A stretch of DNA of 64,000 nucleotides from Tubiluchus corallicola (GCA_030141605.1 JAQGDQ010000361.1:1-64000), one strand, 5' to 3'; positions 21,201-30,344 are shown, numbered from the stretch's first letter. Notes: generated from the sequence alone by a model not told the origin. Numbers and translations: made by a program.

Positions 21201-24200
21201 TCTTCCGATTTGTACGAAAAAGCATCAGCGGTGTCGCCAGAGTTCTCAATTCAAGTGCGAAACTGTAAAAAGTTGTGTTAGGAATAGTGACTCTGCTTGT
21301 ATTGATACACTGCTTGTTGAAACCAAGGCACAGCATTGTAGATATATGATGCTGAAATGTGACGAACAGTCGACAGGTGAGTGTGACACAAGTTTTGTTT
21401 CTTGTAATACAACGTGTTATCAATGTCTGCCTAAATGTGATGCAGAAGTTACACAAAATTGTGTCAAAGCCTGCAAAAACCTACGCACATCTTGTTATTC
21501 AATGGCTAATCAAGTATGCAGGCAATACGTAATTAAGAACAATGATAATTGTGCTAATATTCCATGGAAAACAAATGAAGAGCAAAACGAAGCTGCAACT
21601 CCTGCATTTCAGGAGCCAGATTTGACATATTTTGTGTTTTTACATACAGCTGATATTAAGGATAGTGGTACCAAGGCACGCGTGTATCTCAGACTTCATG
21701 GTAATCGCAGAATTACAAATGAGCTGCTGCTTTCTAAAAGAACGTTTAAACGAGCTACAGTTGAAAAATTTACAATAGAGTCACAGTCAATTGGAAAATT
21801 GGAAAAAATTACTGTTTGGCACAATAACCAGGGAATAGGAGCAGGGTGGCTCCTGGAAAAGATAGTTGTCAAGGAAGAACAGCTAGAGTTTACTTGTCCC
21901 TGTATGACTTGGCTGGCTGGTAGCCCATTAGAAAACGAAAAAATATTTTCCTGCTACGTGGTTGCAAATTTTACTCCTACTGTTAATCCTCCCATACAAC
22001 GTGTTGACTTCAATCTCAGCTTTTACTCAGTAAAGTGTCTATATTGGAACATATCATTGTACAATTGGTTGGACGGGGGATGCTTTGTGGGCCCATTAAC
22101 AACGCCAAGTCGAATTCATTGTAAATGCTATCATATGACCATATTTACTGGAGCCGTTGTTGTAAAACCAAATCAGATTGATCCATTTGAAGATGTTGTT
22201 CTGTTCGCGACATTTTTTGACAATCCCGTAATTATTGTGTTCATGCTGGTTGTGTGGTTGTTGTATTTGACCTTGCTTCTATATGCAAGGAGAAATGATC
22301 AAAAGGATACCACGCGGGTAGGTGTGACAGTACTGGAAGACAATAATCCCATTGACAAATATACATACCTCATCATTACGTTCACAGGATTGAGGCAAGG
22401 TGCAGGGACAACTGCTAAAGTTACATTTTTAATCGAAGGAAAAAATGGAAATAGTTTGCCTATTAAGCTTTATCATAAAGACAGATCAACATTTGACAGC
22501 GGAGCTGACGATTGGTTTCTGATGACTACACATCAATGTCTTGGCGAAATTACTGCTATCGAAATATGGCATGATAATTCTGGATATGATCCTAATTGGT
22601 TTCTAAAACTAGTCATTTTAAAAGACGTACAAACAAATGCAGTCTGGTGTTTTCCCTACAATAACTGGCTAGCTATTGATCGTGGCCCACAGACTGTGAA
22701 GTGTAGGCTCTTCCCAGCCTTCAAACATGAACTTGTGAGGTTTACTCACATCTTTGCTTATAGGGCTTTGCGAGGCTTTAGAGACGGCCACTTGTGGGCA
22801 AGTGTGTTTTACAGACCACCTAGAAGTAGTTTTACAAGAGTTCAAAGGCTATCATGTGCTTTGTCATTGATGCTGACTGCCATGCTTTCCAACATTATGT
22901 TTTACGGGATAGCCACCAATAAGCCTGAGACTCAAATAATAATAGGGGAAATTCAGTTATCTTGGACTCAAATTTATATTGGTGTTGCAAGTGTCTTAAT
23001 TACTTTTCCAATCAACATACTTATTATTCAAATGTTCCGCTCTGCAAAACCTTATCCGGGCAATCGTTTCAAGCATTTTTCTTTTGGATGGTGCTTTAGA
23101 AGAAATCGTGATCATACAGAAAACGAGAGCTTAATTGAAAGCGATTCCTCAAGAAATTTTGAAGAAACAACGAAAGAAAACGTTGTCTTGTTTGGAAGTG
23201 AAAATGATTGGCTGAAGTGGATAAATAACACTAGACATATCGAAATTGAAACCTTAAAGGAAATACAGCACAACATTGTGGAGGCAAGAAGAATGATAGA
23301 AATTCTGCCAAAGTGCGTTCCTGCATTAGATCAAAACAGACATTTGGCTAGAAAATCTGTAATATCACTGAAAAGAAATCCCTACATTTATTCCACAAAT
23401 ATCAGTCGAAAAAATAGAGTGGAATCTAACATAGACATCGCTTATAAATACAGTGACGACTTCAGCATTGACTCACAGAGTACAAGTTCTACCATGAGCA
23501 CTGACAATCATATAAAATCGATACCATTTCCCTTTTCACTCTGCACTGGGAAGGACGTCTATGGCAGTCCAGTCATGATTTTGCCATGGTGGTTTGTGTA
23601 TATCGCTTGGTTGTTAACTATTAGCATTTCATTGATTTGTACTTATTTAGTCATGCTTTATGGTTTAAAATTTGGCTATCAGAAAAGTGTCGAATGGCTC
23701 TTGTCAATGTTGGTGTCAGTTATGTCCAGCATTTGCTTAACTCAGCCAGCAAAAGTTCTAATATTGGCTCTAGTGATAACGTTGATATTTAACCATCCGC
23801 CTGAAATAGAACCTGCAATGGCCGAATTACAGCTATTGCAAGTTGAAGAAAGTAACAGGCTGCAATCTGACTGGCTGGTTAAACATCGAATTATTACAGA
23901 GCGACGATATAAATACAGACCTCCAAAGGAAAGTGAAATTGCTGTTATCAGAGAAAAACTTCTACAAAAACAGAACTTCAATAAAATAATGAGCGAACTT
24001 CTCCTTTTTAGCTTTTTCGCTTTAATTTTATCAACCCTAGTTTTTAACTTTCGTGACAAAAGCTTTTTCTGGGTAACCAAAACTGTTAAGGATCTTGCGA
24101 TTAATGGAGCTTACTATCAAGGAAATACAACGTTCGCTGCAATAACGGATGTTCCAGGTATATGGGATTATGTAACTAACTCTTTGCTACCAAGTCTGAC

Positions 24201-25611
24201 GCCAGGGAGTCTTTATAACGGGCAACCAGTACCATTTGTAGTCGCTGCTGATTTAGTTACGAGGTTAATAGGAGTTGTCCGATTTCGTCAGGTACGAGTG
24301 AAACCAGGCCAGTGTTTTGTGATTTCAATTTTTGAACCGTATGGTCGAAAGTGCACCGGTGAATACCATTGGCACCGAGAAGATACCACCTCCTACGGGC
24401 CTGGGTGGAGCTACAGTCGATATCCCCGCTATCCTCCTGATCACTGGACATTTCAGTCTAGTTTGTCATTGTGGACTCCTGCATTCCCTGGTAGATTTCA
24501 TTTATACAGTGGAGGCGGTTATTTGGTGGAACTAAATCATTCTACTGCTGAAAACAGAGCCATTATTGAATCACTGATCAACTCGAGGTGGATAGACGAT
24601 CGCACTCGCGCTTTAATGATTGAACTTACTTTATTTAATTCTAACACAAATTTGTTTAGCATTGTTATTTTGATAGTAGAATTTACTGGTCTAGGTACAG
24701 TAACTCCATTTTATAGCATCTCCACCATGGACTTGGCAAAATATGCCACATTTTTAGATGTACGCGTCATGGTAACTGAAGGTATTTGTTTAATTATACT
24801 AATTATTTTCATATGTATGGAAGTTAAGAAGTTCAATGTAATTAAGTTTGAATATTTTCGTAACTATTGGAATTATGTGCTATTAACTATAGTGATTTTG
24901 TCTGCTGTTCGCATAGTAGTTTTCTACAGAAGAACAATTGCAGTTAACACACTTTTAGAGAAGAACTTTAAAGGGAAGCAGTCTAGTTTTGTTAACTTTT
25001 ATGAGGCAGTAAGTTGGCATTACTTGTTTACAATAACATTGGGCACACTCGTCATCAGCGTAACAATTTATCTTTGGCACATGTTACTATTGAACAAAAG
25101 TATGTCAGTTTACTGGTTAACTTTATCACTATCCTTCCGACCTATGTTACATTTTTGGTTGCTAGTATTTATTTTTTTAGTACCGTTTGTACTTGTACTG
25201 ACTACATTGCTTTCCGCAAACATACAAGAAGATTTTAGCACGAATGCTAAAACTCTTCAAACTTTATTACGCATGATTTTCAGATCAGGTAAATTTTGTG
25301 CCTTGGAGACCTTACAGTGGGGACTGGGCTCACTGTTCGTTGTTATTTTCATATTTATATCTATAGTCATTTTGCTTTGCATGTTAAGAACAATATTAAT
25401 GCTATCGCATCGAATTGCAGTGCAACGTTGGTTAAATACGAAAAATCATTATGATATTTTTTATCATTTTTATCATTATATCACTCAGAAAATGCCCTGG
25501 TTACAGCGAAAACAAGATGCCGCAAAAATACTACCAAGTCGAAGCATCTTTCGTTTCACGGGATTTCCTCTACATGATAGATATTCGATTGATGAGTCTA
25601 ATTTCTGCTAA
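18292..25611 (+). CDS. Polycystin-1/PKDREJ-like protein, 11 transmembrane segments, intronless
   Basis: An open frame of 2439 codons. Residues are counted from the GTG at 18292. 1-99: beta-rich, possibly PKD-like. 100-430: REJ module (EPIIAGEFLRN, LTMDASASYD, YKWSC). 440-865: GAIN-like. 869-1087: 32 cysteines. 1110-1222: PLAT-like. 1245-1290: GPS (CLYWN..W..GC ... CKCYHMT, cleavage expected before T). 1311-1333: TM1. 1356-1477: second, canonical PLAT. 1517-1539 and 1554-1582: TM2-3. About 1583-1760: cytoplasmic loop with a helical stretch. 1765-1833: TM4-5. 1903-1920: TM6. 1932-2143: polycystin/TOP extracellular domain. 2157-2371: TM7-11 with pore region. The tail ends DESNFC. Family members are receptor-channel subunits in cilia or sperm acrosomal membrane. 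Mammalian PKDREJ is likewise single-exon. Orthology to PKD1, PKD1L or PKDREJ is not decidable by eye. The long intact frame implies selection until recently. Confidence 0.93.
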   Translation: MTDAPVTVYNCSINYSMSLAWHFSLVPESDMYSCLQGSQLAKETTLKIDSDKFITVDTGILAPGTYTVSLTPTLTSTQSWLNSRSYKPTLGWIIISSKLEPIIAGEFLRNISWKDNLTMDASASYDACVATNEIDTNLTYKWSCYIELDLFSYSFTTGIGCIERNTTALSFNKPTFTISAKTFPQDSVLVFTLELGKPNRPSEIKQQVVKVIPAGAEIIQINCLKNCRRRVNKAESLILQSVCVSCNNDTLSTGIYYWTLRARSLLNDGSTLLNITAFAIVRKGTDVIVLKKDVFIPGHVYLIEVKGGPAISIPGTAFYEVFVYEPPPFKTACSVIPSEGIALKTKFSLQCDNSSFVSTFFTYDFYYRNFAGKTEMKGSKGDFLYSSTEPILPPVTLPAGEGKILLQATNITKETFLVEYNVTVLPFLCNETDKVSEVECETYILNALKNLTSLTSMKNETDILDFIQTLKVIMEEVSKIRKQNETEDPEFVQKVTEMKSEIQALVVNQLIQVPVSTHKVMKFLSSMMSQVITSDADLNPEIIVPITAKFHDIATFMKQSTEDINVNDLEDTTSALLLAVSIILGETTKRTSTSNDEKFKQLSKRELQNTFRHKRENVTQVKNIILKSIDTIHNAASATLRHKIVYDEPTTFTTNLLTLRVARQKVSHLGGSELQLNGFGHFQLPSAAALSKMQEHEDELELEILSIKQNIFTPFESTLHSSIPIASLSIGRQLRHSRTEFDELSEPLEFFMDVAADAKYSKSSFVKLENHLFNKYITVHSFVLNAHSTAIMSFQDMPVGVALKVVTKTGKRPVIENFNDGSTVFHIPAINGGYYSRQFADNIVSFYNEQNVSIKYFAGILFDSYYEPSCFHPSLRCKSENVECMAGIYSDCDGSLHEASCKGNASRICSVDNCMQKYACYNDWVENCKNISRYCDSQHRQCLSVLDYRCSKHNVKCSHDCSTSLEIETCLPICTKKHQRCRQSSQFKCETVKSCVRNSDSACIDTLLVETKAQHCRYMMLKCDEQSTGECDTSFVSCNTTCYQCLPKCDAEVTQNCVKACKNLRTSCYSMANQVCRQYVIKNNDNCANIPWKTNEEQNEAATPAFQEPDLTYFVFLHTADIKDSGTKARVYLRLHGNRRITNELLLSKRTFKRATVEKFTIESQSIGKLEKITVWHNNQGIGAGWLLEKIVVKEEQLEFTCPCMTWLAGSPLENEKIFSCYVVANFTPTVNPPIQRVDFNLSFYSVKCLYWNISLYNWLDGGCFVGPLTTPSRIHCKCYHMTIFTGAVVVKPNQIDPFEDVVLFATFFDNPVIIVFMLVVWLLYLTLLLYARRNDQKDTTRVGVTVLEDNNPIDKYTYLIITFTGLRQGAGTTAKVTFLIEGKNGNSLPIKLYHKDRSTFDSGADDWFLMTTHQCLGEITAIEIWHDNSGYDPNWFLKLVILKDVQTNAVWCFPYNNWLAIDRGPQTVKCRLFPAFKHELVRFTHIFAYRALRGFRDGHLWASVFYRPPRSSFTRVQRLSCALSLMLTAMLSNIMFYGIATNKPETQIIIGEIQLSWTQIYIGVASVLITFPINILIIQMFRSAKPYPGNRFKHFSFGWCFRRNRDHTENESLIESDSSRNFEETTKENVVLFGSENDWLKWINNTRHIEIETLKEIQHNIVEARRMIEILPKCVPALDQNRHLARKSVISLKRNPYIYSTNISRKNRVESNIDIAYKYSDDFSIDSQSTSSTMSTDNHIKSIPFPFSLCTGKDVYGSPVMILPWWFVYIAWLLTISISLICTYLVMLYGLKFGYQKSVEWLLSMLVSVMSSICLTQPAKVLILALVITLIFNHPPEIEPAMAELQLLQVEESNRLQSDWLVKHRIITERRYKYRPPKESEIAVIREKLLQKQNFNKIMSELLLFSFFALILSTLVFNFRDKSFFWVTKTVKDLAINGAYYQGNTTFAAITDVPGIWDYVTNSLLPSLTPGSLYNGQPVPFVVAADLVTRLIGVVRFRQVRVKPGQCFVISIFEPYGRKCTGEYHWHREDTTSYGPGWSYSRYPRYPPDHWTFQSSLSLWTPAFPGRFHLYSGGGYLVELNHSTAENRAIIESLINSRWIDDRTRALMIELTLFNSNTNLFSIVILIVEFTGLGTVTPFYSISTMDLAKYATFLDVRVMVTEGICLIILIIFICMEVKKFNVIKFEYFRNYWNYVLLTIVILSAVRIVVFYRRTIAVNTLLEKNFKGKQSSFVNFYEAVSWHYLFTITLGTLVISVTIYLWHMLLLNKSMSVYWLTLSLSFRPMLHFWLLVFIFLVPFVLVLTTLLSANIQEDFSTNAKTLQTLLRMIFRSGKFCALETLQWGLGSLFVVIFIFISIVILLCMLRTILMLSHRIAVQRWLNTKNHYDIFYHFYHYITQKMPWLQRKQDAAKILPSRSIFRFTGFPLHDRYSIDESNFC

Positions 25612-25614
25612 ATT

Positions 25615-25816
25615 TTAATAGCATTATATTTTGATGACTGTTTCATTATATTTTTTTTGGAAGGGGGAGTACATAGTTTTCGACTGAATATCTTGTGTAA
25701 TGATCATGTTGTTTCAAATCAACTTGATCATTACACAAGATATTCAGTCGAAAACTATGTACTCCCCTTCCAAAAACAAATATAATGAAACAGTCATCAA
25801 AATATAATGCTATTAA
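25615..25816. repeat. Near-perfect palindrome (~92-bp arms, 18-bp spacer) abutting the polycystin stop codon
   Basis: The left arm (25615-25706) starts 4 bp after the TAA at 25609-25611 and is the reverse complement of 25725-25816 with only about three mismatches or indels. The right arm is LINE ORF2 C-terminal coding sequence, so the left arm is the same piece inverted. The symmetrical tgatca motifs (25701 and 25725) mark the inner edges of the arms. Transcribed as 3' UTR it would form a long hairpin. Confidence 0.93.
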
Positions 25817-25900
25817 GATATGGTCATCAATTCCGCGTGAAATGAAAACTCTTAATCTCTATCAATTTAAAAAAGCATCATAGAATTACCTACTACAACG
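25727..25900 (+). pseudogene. LINE ORF2 C-terminus, frameshifted copy
   Basis: Same peptide start as in copy A (YTRYSVENYVL), but ctcccccttcc there is ctccccttcc here. Loss of one C shifts the frame and leads to an early stop. Confidence 0.75.
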
Positions 25901-26011
25901 GTATAATTAATTCACAAATTTACTCATCCTGATCTTAAGTTACTAACAAAATTTATTTTGTTCTAATGTATGCTATAACTGATGAAAATGTAATGTAAAT
26001 TGTCAATTGTT

Positions 26012-26091
26012 TCACTTATCTGGAGGAGGATTCGAAAGCTCAATGCTCCTTCCTCCTCCTTACAGTAACTCGCATAGTTTATTTTTTTCAA
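26012..26091 (+). repeat. 80-bp segment with a GGAGGAGGA/TCCTCCTCC hairpin, only in copy B
   Basis: ctggaggaggattcgaaagc is followed by tcaatgctccttcctcctcc, giving arms of at least 9 bp. It lies in the LINE 3' UTR between cdoding end and tail. Copy A lacks it, with a clean junction at ttgtttcac. It may be part of the LINE's native 3' UTR deleted from A, or an insertion in B. Confidence 0.6.
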
Positions 26092-26129
26092 TATTATATC
26101 AATTTATATGTATGTTTGAGTTGCTGTGG

Positions 26130-26135
26130 AATAAA
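26130..26135 (+). terminator. Candidate polyadenylation signal for the polycystin gene
   Basis: This AATAAA belongs to the LINE 3' tail and is the first canonical signal I see after the stop at 25611. If used, the transcript would have a ~540-nt 3' UTR that includes the palindrome and LINE sequence. That use is inference. Confidence 0.3.
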
Positions 26136-26544
26136 TTCATAATTCAACTCAACTGAGTGTTAGAAAAAAAAATTATAGAGTAATCAAGTTTACTTATTTT
26201 CTTTATAATTGTGCAATTAATCGAAAAGCGCATTGATACGCTATTTATATGAACATGAATTCATAGAGAAAAGTCTGCGAAATGGAATTTAGAACTACAC
26301 TATTCCTGTTCGGTTCAGTGGGAGTGTTTTAGTGAACTGCAGTGCCTTTCAACACCACTTTTTCTCTGTTCAAAGAACTCTCAAAATCGCTCTTAAATTA
26401 CCACAACGAACTTTTTAGTACATGATATGGTACTAAGACAAAAACAAAATGGCATTTCCTGGAAGTTGTTCGTCTTCCAAGAAGTCTACAAATAACACCC
26501 ATCAAAGACTCGCAAATGCTTTCTGGTGGTTCAGAAGTGACTGC

Positions 26545-26790
26545 ATATTGTACGCCGTACAAATTTTGCGCTAGTCTATAAATGTAGTAATCATAATGTG
26601 AATTGCTTTCTTCGTTGCAATACAAATGACGAAATCGAAATATGCCTTCAGATGAAAAAACATCAACACTGTCGTCAAAATTCTCAGTTCAGGTGAGAGA
26701 CAGTGACAAGATGTATTATGCATACTGACTTTGTTTGTGAAGACACGCTGAGTATTGAAACTGAGGTGCAGCGTTGTAGATATATAATGC
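26545..26790 (+). pseudogene. Second copy of the polycystin cysteine-rich relic
   Basis: Same alignment to 21060-21370 of the gene as the relic at 740-1015, with the same TGA (26694-26696) replacing a Cys codon and the same terminal TAA. Shared lesions show that the fragment was already broken when the 2-kb unit duplicated. Confidence 0.8.
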
Positions 26791-26849
26791 TTTAAGGAAT
26801 GGAAAGGGATTTTTAAAGTGTGTTCAAAAAAGTTTTCATACAAAGTTAT

Positions 26850-27265
26850 ATTACTTTGCATAACGCCTAACTGTCTGAACGACTTATGTAACTAGAAAAG
26901 AAACGTCTCAGCGATTTAAAATGTGTGCATCTATTGGTAAAACAGCACTCCCACTGATTCATTAGAAACATATTATTGATCTTAGTGACATGAATATAAA
27001 TTAATTTAAACGTTTGCTTAGGTAGTCAAGAATTTGTTACAAATGTTTTCAAACTTTACCCAATGTTATCTAAACTTGTTACGGTTAAGATAGCCGCGGC
27101 TAACTGACACCACGGGAGTTTAAATTTTCTGGTTTTATAAAGGCGTTACTGCTAACGCAACCTTTGTAGCAATAATTGAGCATATAAGTCGTATAAAATT
27201 TCAAAACGAGTTGTTTAACCTTTATTTATAAAAAGTGTTTTCATGTACTTTAAAACTGATGAACA
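26850..27265 (+). repeat. R1 dispersed repeat, copy 2
   Basis: Duplicate of the R1 copy at 1060-1490, carried along with segmental copy B. Confidence 0.75.
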
Positions 27266-27852
27266 TTCGACAAACGAGCGTGGTACAAGTTTTTCTTCTT
27301 TTAGTGCAATATTTTATCTGTGTCTGGTCTAGTTGCCACACAGCAATTACGCTAATTTGAGTCATTAAAACGATGTGTTAAGATGATAGTAATAAGACGT
27401 CATAGATTAAATTTTTGTTAATTTTGTCATAAAAATATATACCAGTAACACATTTGATAAATTGGTTCCTAGGATCTTTTTTGTAAACTATTTTAGTAGA
27501 ATTTGTCATTATTAGATATTTCACACAATATATACAATGATAAATACATGACATAACCACAATAATACCTTTTAGTAAAGAGGCAAGACAACAAAAATTA
27601 TAAAACTTTACTACACAAATGTGGTAAAAGAGTTTTTCTAGGCCTTAAGACATATACTTACTTGACAGCATCATGGCCAGTGTCGTTTATATAGGCTATA
27701 ATGGAAGTTTAAAGTTCTACAACTTTAATCATAAAGAATTGCGTTATGTTAGCAAATTAATATATGATTTTCACTAATTTTATTACGCAAATAGCATCAG
27801 TGTACTATATATATAGTCAATGTCTAATTTTAATTATTATTGAGGATTCTAC

Positions 27853-27991
27853 CTTCAGTATTAAGTTGAAAGGCTACTTCGGCCCACAGCTGCCTTGTAG
27901 TTGTAAACTCCTTGTGACTATATTTGGGATTACTTTTGCCATACAAAGCAGGTCTAGTCTTCACAGCGTGTACGATCTGTTCGTCCTCCAT
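27853..27991 (-). CDS. First exon of a MADF-domain protein (orphan exon)
   Basis: On the minus strand ATG at 27991 begins MEDEQIVHAVKTRPALYGKS and continues YSHKEFTTTRQLWAEVAFQL NTE to a GT donor (GAAG|GTAGAA at 27853/27852). This matches the MADF DNA-binding fold, a Myb/SANT-like three-helix domain: (E)xLIxxVxxRPxLY, ten to fifteen residues, then xWxxVAxxL. The rest of the domain (KKWKNLR..) should be in the next exon. It is not visible: only ~85 bp remain before the end of the duplicated unit. MADF proteins are transcription factors or PIF/Harbinger accessory proteins. CpG-rich sequence upstream (28030-28200) could be its promoter. Confidence 0.55.
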
Positions 27992-27999
27992 TATGAAAA

Positions 28000-29034
28000 T
28001 GAGCTTATCCGTCCGCACAAAAAAGGTAGAACAATTAAAGAGCCTGTCCTTGCGTATATGTGTCTTTCCGTGCGGACACAGTGAAAACGACAGACACGTA
28101 AAACAATGGTACTCAAAGGCGTTGTTTCAATTTTTTCATACAGAAAAAGTCCGTGTCTGTGCGGGCGCAGGGGAAACGCGGCGTAAGGTGTTCCTGGCGC
28201 CATCTAACGAGTAAGATGCACGAAATGAAGTTCCAGATTTTCTTCGGAAATGACACTTCCACACCCGATTTCCTCTTATATAAAACTACCAGGAAAAAGT
28301 TCAAAGTATCAGAAAATCTTAGTTAGAGCATTTTGCTTTTTGTTCTTTGTAAAACTGAAACTTCCATAGCGTACGCTTTAAGCAAGATTTTTTATACACC
28401 AGTACTGAGTGGTAGCTTCAATACCTTTAACTGCAGGTTTTTAAGTATGTGCTACTATTTTATTTATCTCCCTGCTAATGCGTACAGTACAAGTTAAGGG
28501 AAAAAGGGCAACGCTTTAGTAGTGTCGGCATGAAATGACGTGACCTTGGGAAGTCAGGCAAAGAGGAAGTAGAAAGTGTTTTGTTTCGTGAAGAACTCTA
28601 GTATTAGCGCGAACGAATTGCACATTTCTTTATAAAACAAACACAAGAAATTCATTTAATTTCTTTAAAGTTTTATTGATGCCATTTATTCATACATGTT
28701 TAGTGGAAACAATACAATCATGTTAGTGAAATTAGTATAAACAAACAATAACACAACATTATCCTTATTATAACACATTCTCACAACACAGAACGGTTTG
28801 AGAATGTTTTTACTACTCTGATTTAACTAAAAAGCGTGATTTAATTATACAAGCAAAACCGATAAACGAAACACCAAATTCAAGAACAAAATGCAAGAAA
28901 AAACACGATCGGATGTCAAATCAGAAGACGAACTTGGAGTAGAACTGTGAAATAGCCTCAATGGCCACTTCGTTGACGCGGGTTTTCTGAAAACGCGTCC
29001 CCAACGCATTTGCTGTGCCAAACGTCTATTTTAC
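28000..29034. other. Non-genic DNA; CpG-rich patch then AT-rich sequence
   Basis: 28030-28210 is locally GC/CpG-rich with recurrent gtgcggac motifs, possibly promoter or transposon-end sequence of the MADF exon. From about 28210 to 29034 I see nothing assignable. Confidence 0.4.
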
Positions 29035-29565
29035 ATACGTAAACGTAAACCCGATTAGTGAGCACTTTTGGAACACCCTGTATTTATTCCCAAAGGTTAC
29101 ACACTCAGTAGCTAAGATCATTGTATATCGCCGTATAAAGTGGATTATAATCATCAGTTCAGTATATCTTACGAAATAATGACAATGTAACCGGCTAGCA
29201 AGTCCCCAAGAAGAAACCAATTACTGAGTGACTTATGGAACATCCTGTATTTATTCCCACAGGTAACACACTCAGTAGCCAAGATCAGTAAGATCAAATA
29301 CTATCACCATATAAAGTGGATATAACCATCAGTTCAGCATATCTTGCGAAATAATGAGAATATTACCGGCTAGCAAGCCCTCAAGAAGAAACAATTAATG
29401 AGTGACTTATGGAACGCCCTGTATTTATTTCCGCAGGTAACACACTCAGTATCTAAGGTCAACCACTGTCACCGTATAAAGTGGATATAATCATCAGTTC
29501 AGCACATCTTAGGAAATAATGAGAATATTGCCGGCCAGCAAGCCCCCGAGAAGAAACCTATTTCG
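29035..29565. repeat. Three-unit tandem array, ~170-bp period
   Basis: The motif ggaacNccctgtatttattN starts at about 29070, 29237 and 29411 (periods 167 and 174). Each unit continues with aacacactcagta, cNtataaagtggat, atcatcagttcag, aaataatgaNaat, and ccggcNagcaag. Each unit also carries cttttggaacaccctgta or a variant, which is the reverse complement of a Tc1/mariner-like terminal motif (tacagggtgttcc). Confidence 0.9.
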
Positions 29566-30089
29566 ATCAATTAATCCAATTAGATACAGTGTACCTACAC
29601 TCTCTGTTGTAATTAATAATGAACTCACCGTCTGAGGTAACGACGCCATCACAAACGCAGAGGTATTCCAATTACCACTGCATCAGTTACTCTTGAGAAT
29701 TCAAATGCCTGCTGTGAGATGCGAAACTCTATCAACGTTTCGTAATTGCAATGTTATTGAAAAGGAAATCGCCACTAGATTTTACATTTTAGCTAAAAAG
29801 TTATTATAATTCTTCTAGTTCAAAAACTGAAGTTCATAATTATAATTCGTGATAACAATGTATTCAACTTATTGCAAATCTAGAACTGTTCAAAATAAAT
29901 TGAACGAGAAGTTTTTTTTATGGAATCTCAAATTGATTAGCTAAGTAAAATTTTTAGTACAAATATTAGCTATACAAATATTTAACACTGCATCAACGTA
30001 TACATATCTTTGTGTACTTACAATTGAACGTTGCCTGCAACTAGAAGCCATTCATGTAAATATGTATTTAAAAATAAAAGACTAAGCAT

Positions 30090-30130
30090 CATCAACATTG
30101 ACATCATCATCGTTGTCGTTGTCGTTGTCG

Positions 30131-30169
<39 letters not shown>

Positions 30170-30170
30170 A
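30090..30170. repeat. (ATC)n microsatellite with GTC interruptions
   Basis: atcatcatcgttgtcgttgt is followed by a run of about 12 cat/atc triplets. Poly-Ile and poly-Met frames here are not genes. Confidence 0.9.
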
Positions 30171-30344
30171 TAACAGTATGGGTTCGAGTCGTTTGGAGAT
30201 TTTGTTCAAGTAAAAAAACTTTGTTAGTAGTGTGAATGCGAGTCATTGACTAAAACTTCTTAATAGAACAATCAAATATAACAGATCTTAATAGAACAAA
30301 ACGCAATGGAATGGAACGAAAAGGAACCAATTCAAACCAAACGG

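Larger units (their letters stand above)
25705..27767 (+). repeat. Segmental duplication, copy B
   Basis: Direct repeat of bases 1-1989. It begins in the palindrome spacer and ends near 27767, shortly before the MADF exon. Relative to copy A it has the ~80-bp segment at 26012-26091 and small indels (for example around 27130). Confidence 0.92.

Noticed and set aside
20915-21456. Minus-strand frames inside the polycystin gene, similar to minus-strand frames at 616-1088 and 26398-26861
   Set aside because: The similarity is real, but it reflects DNA homology of the plus-strand cysteine-rich region; the antisense frames are shadows.
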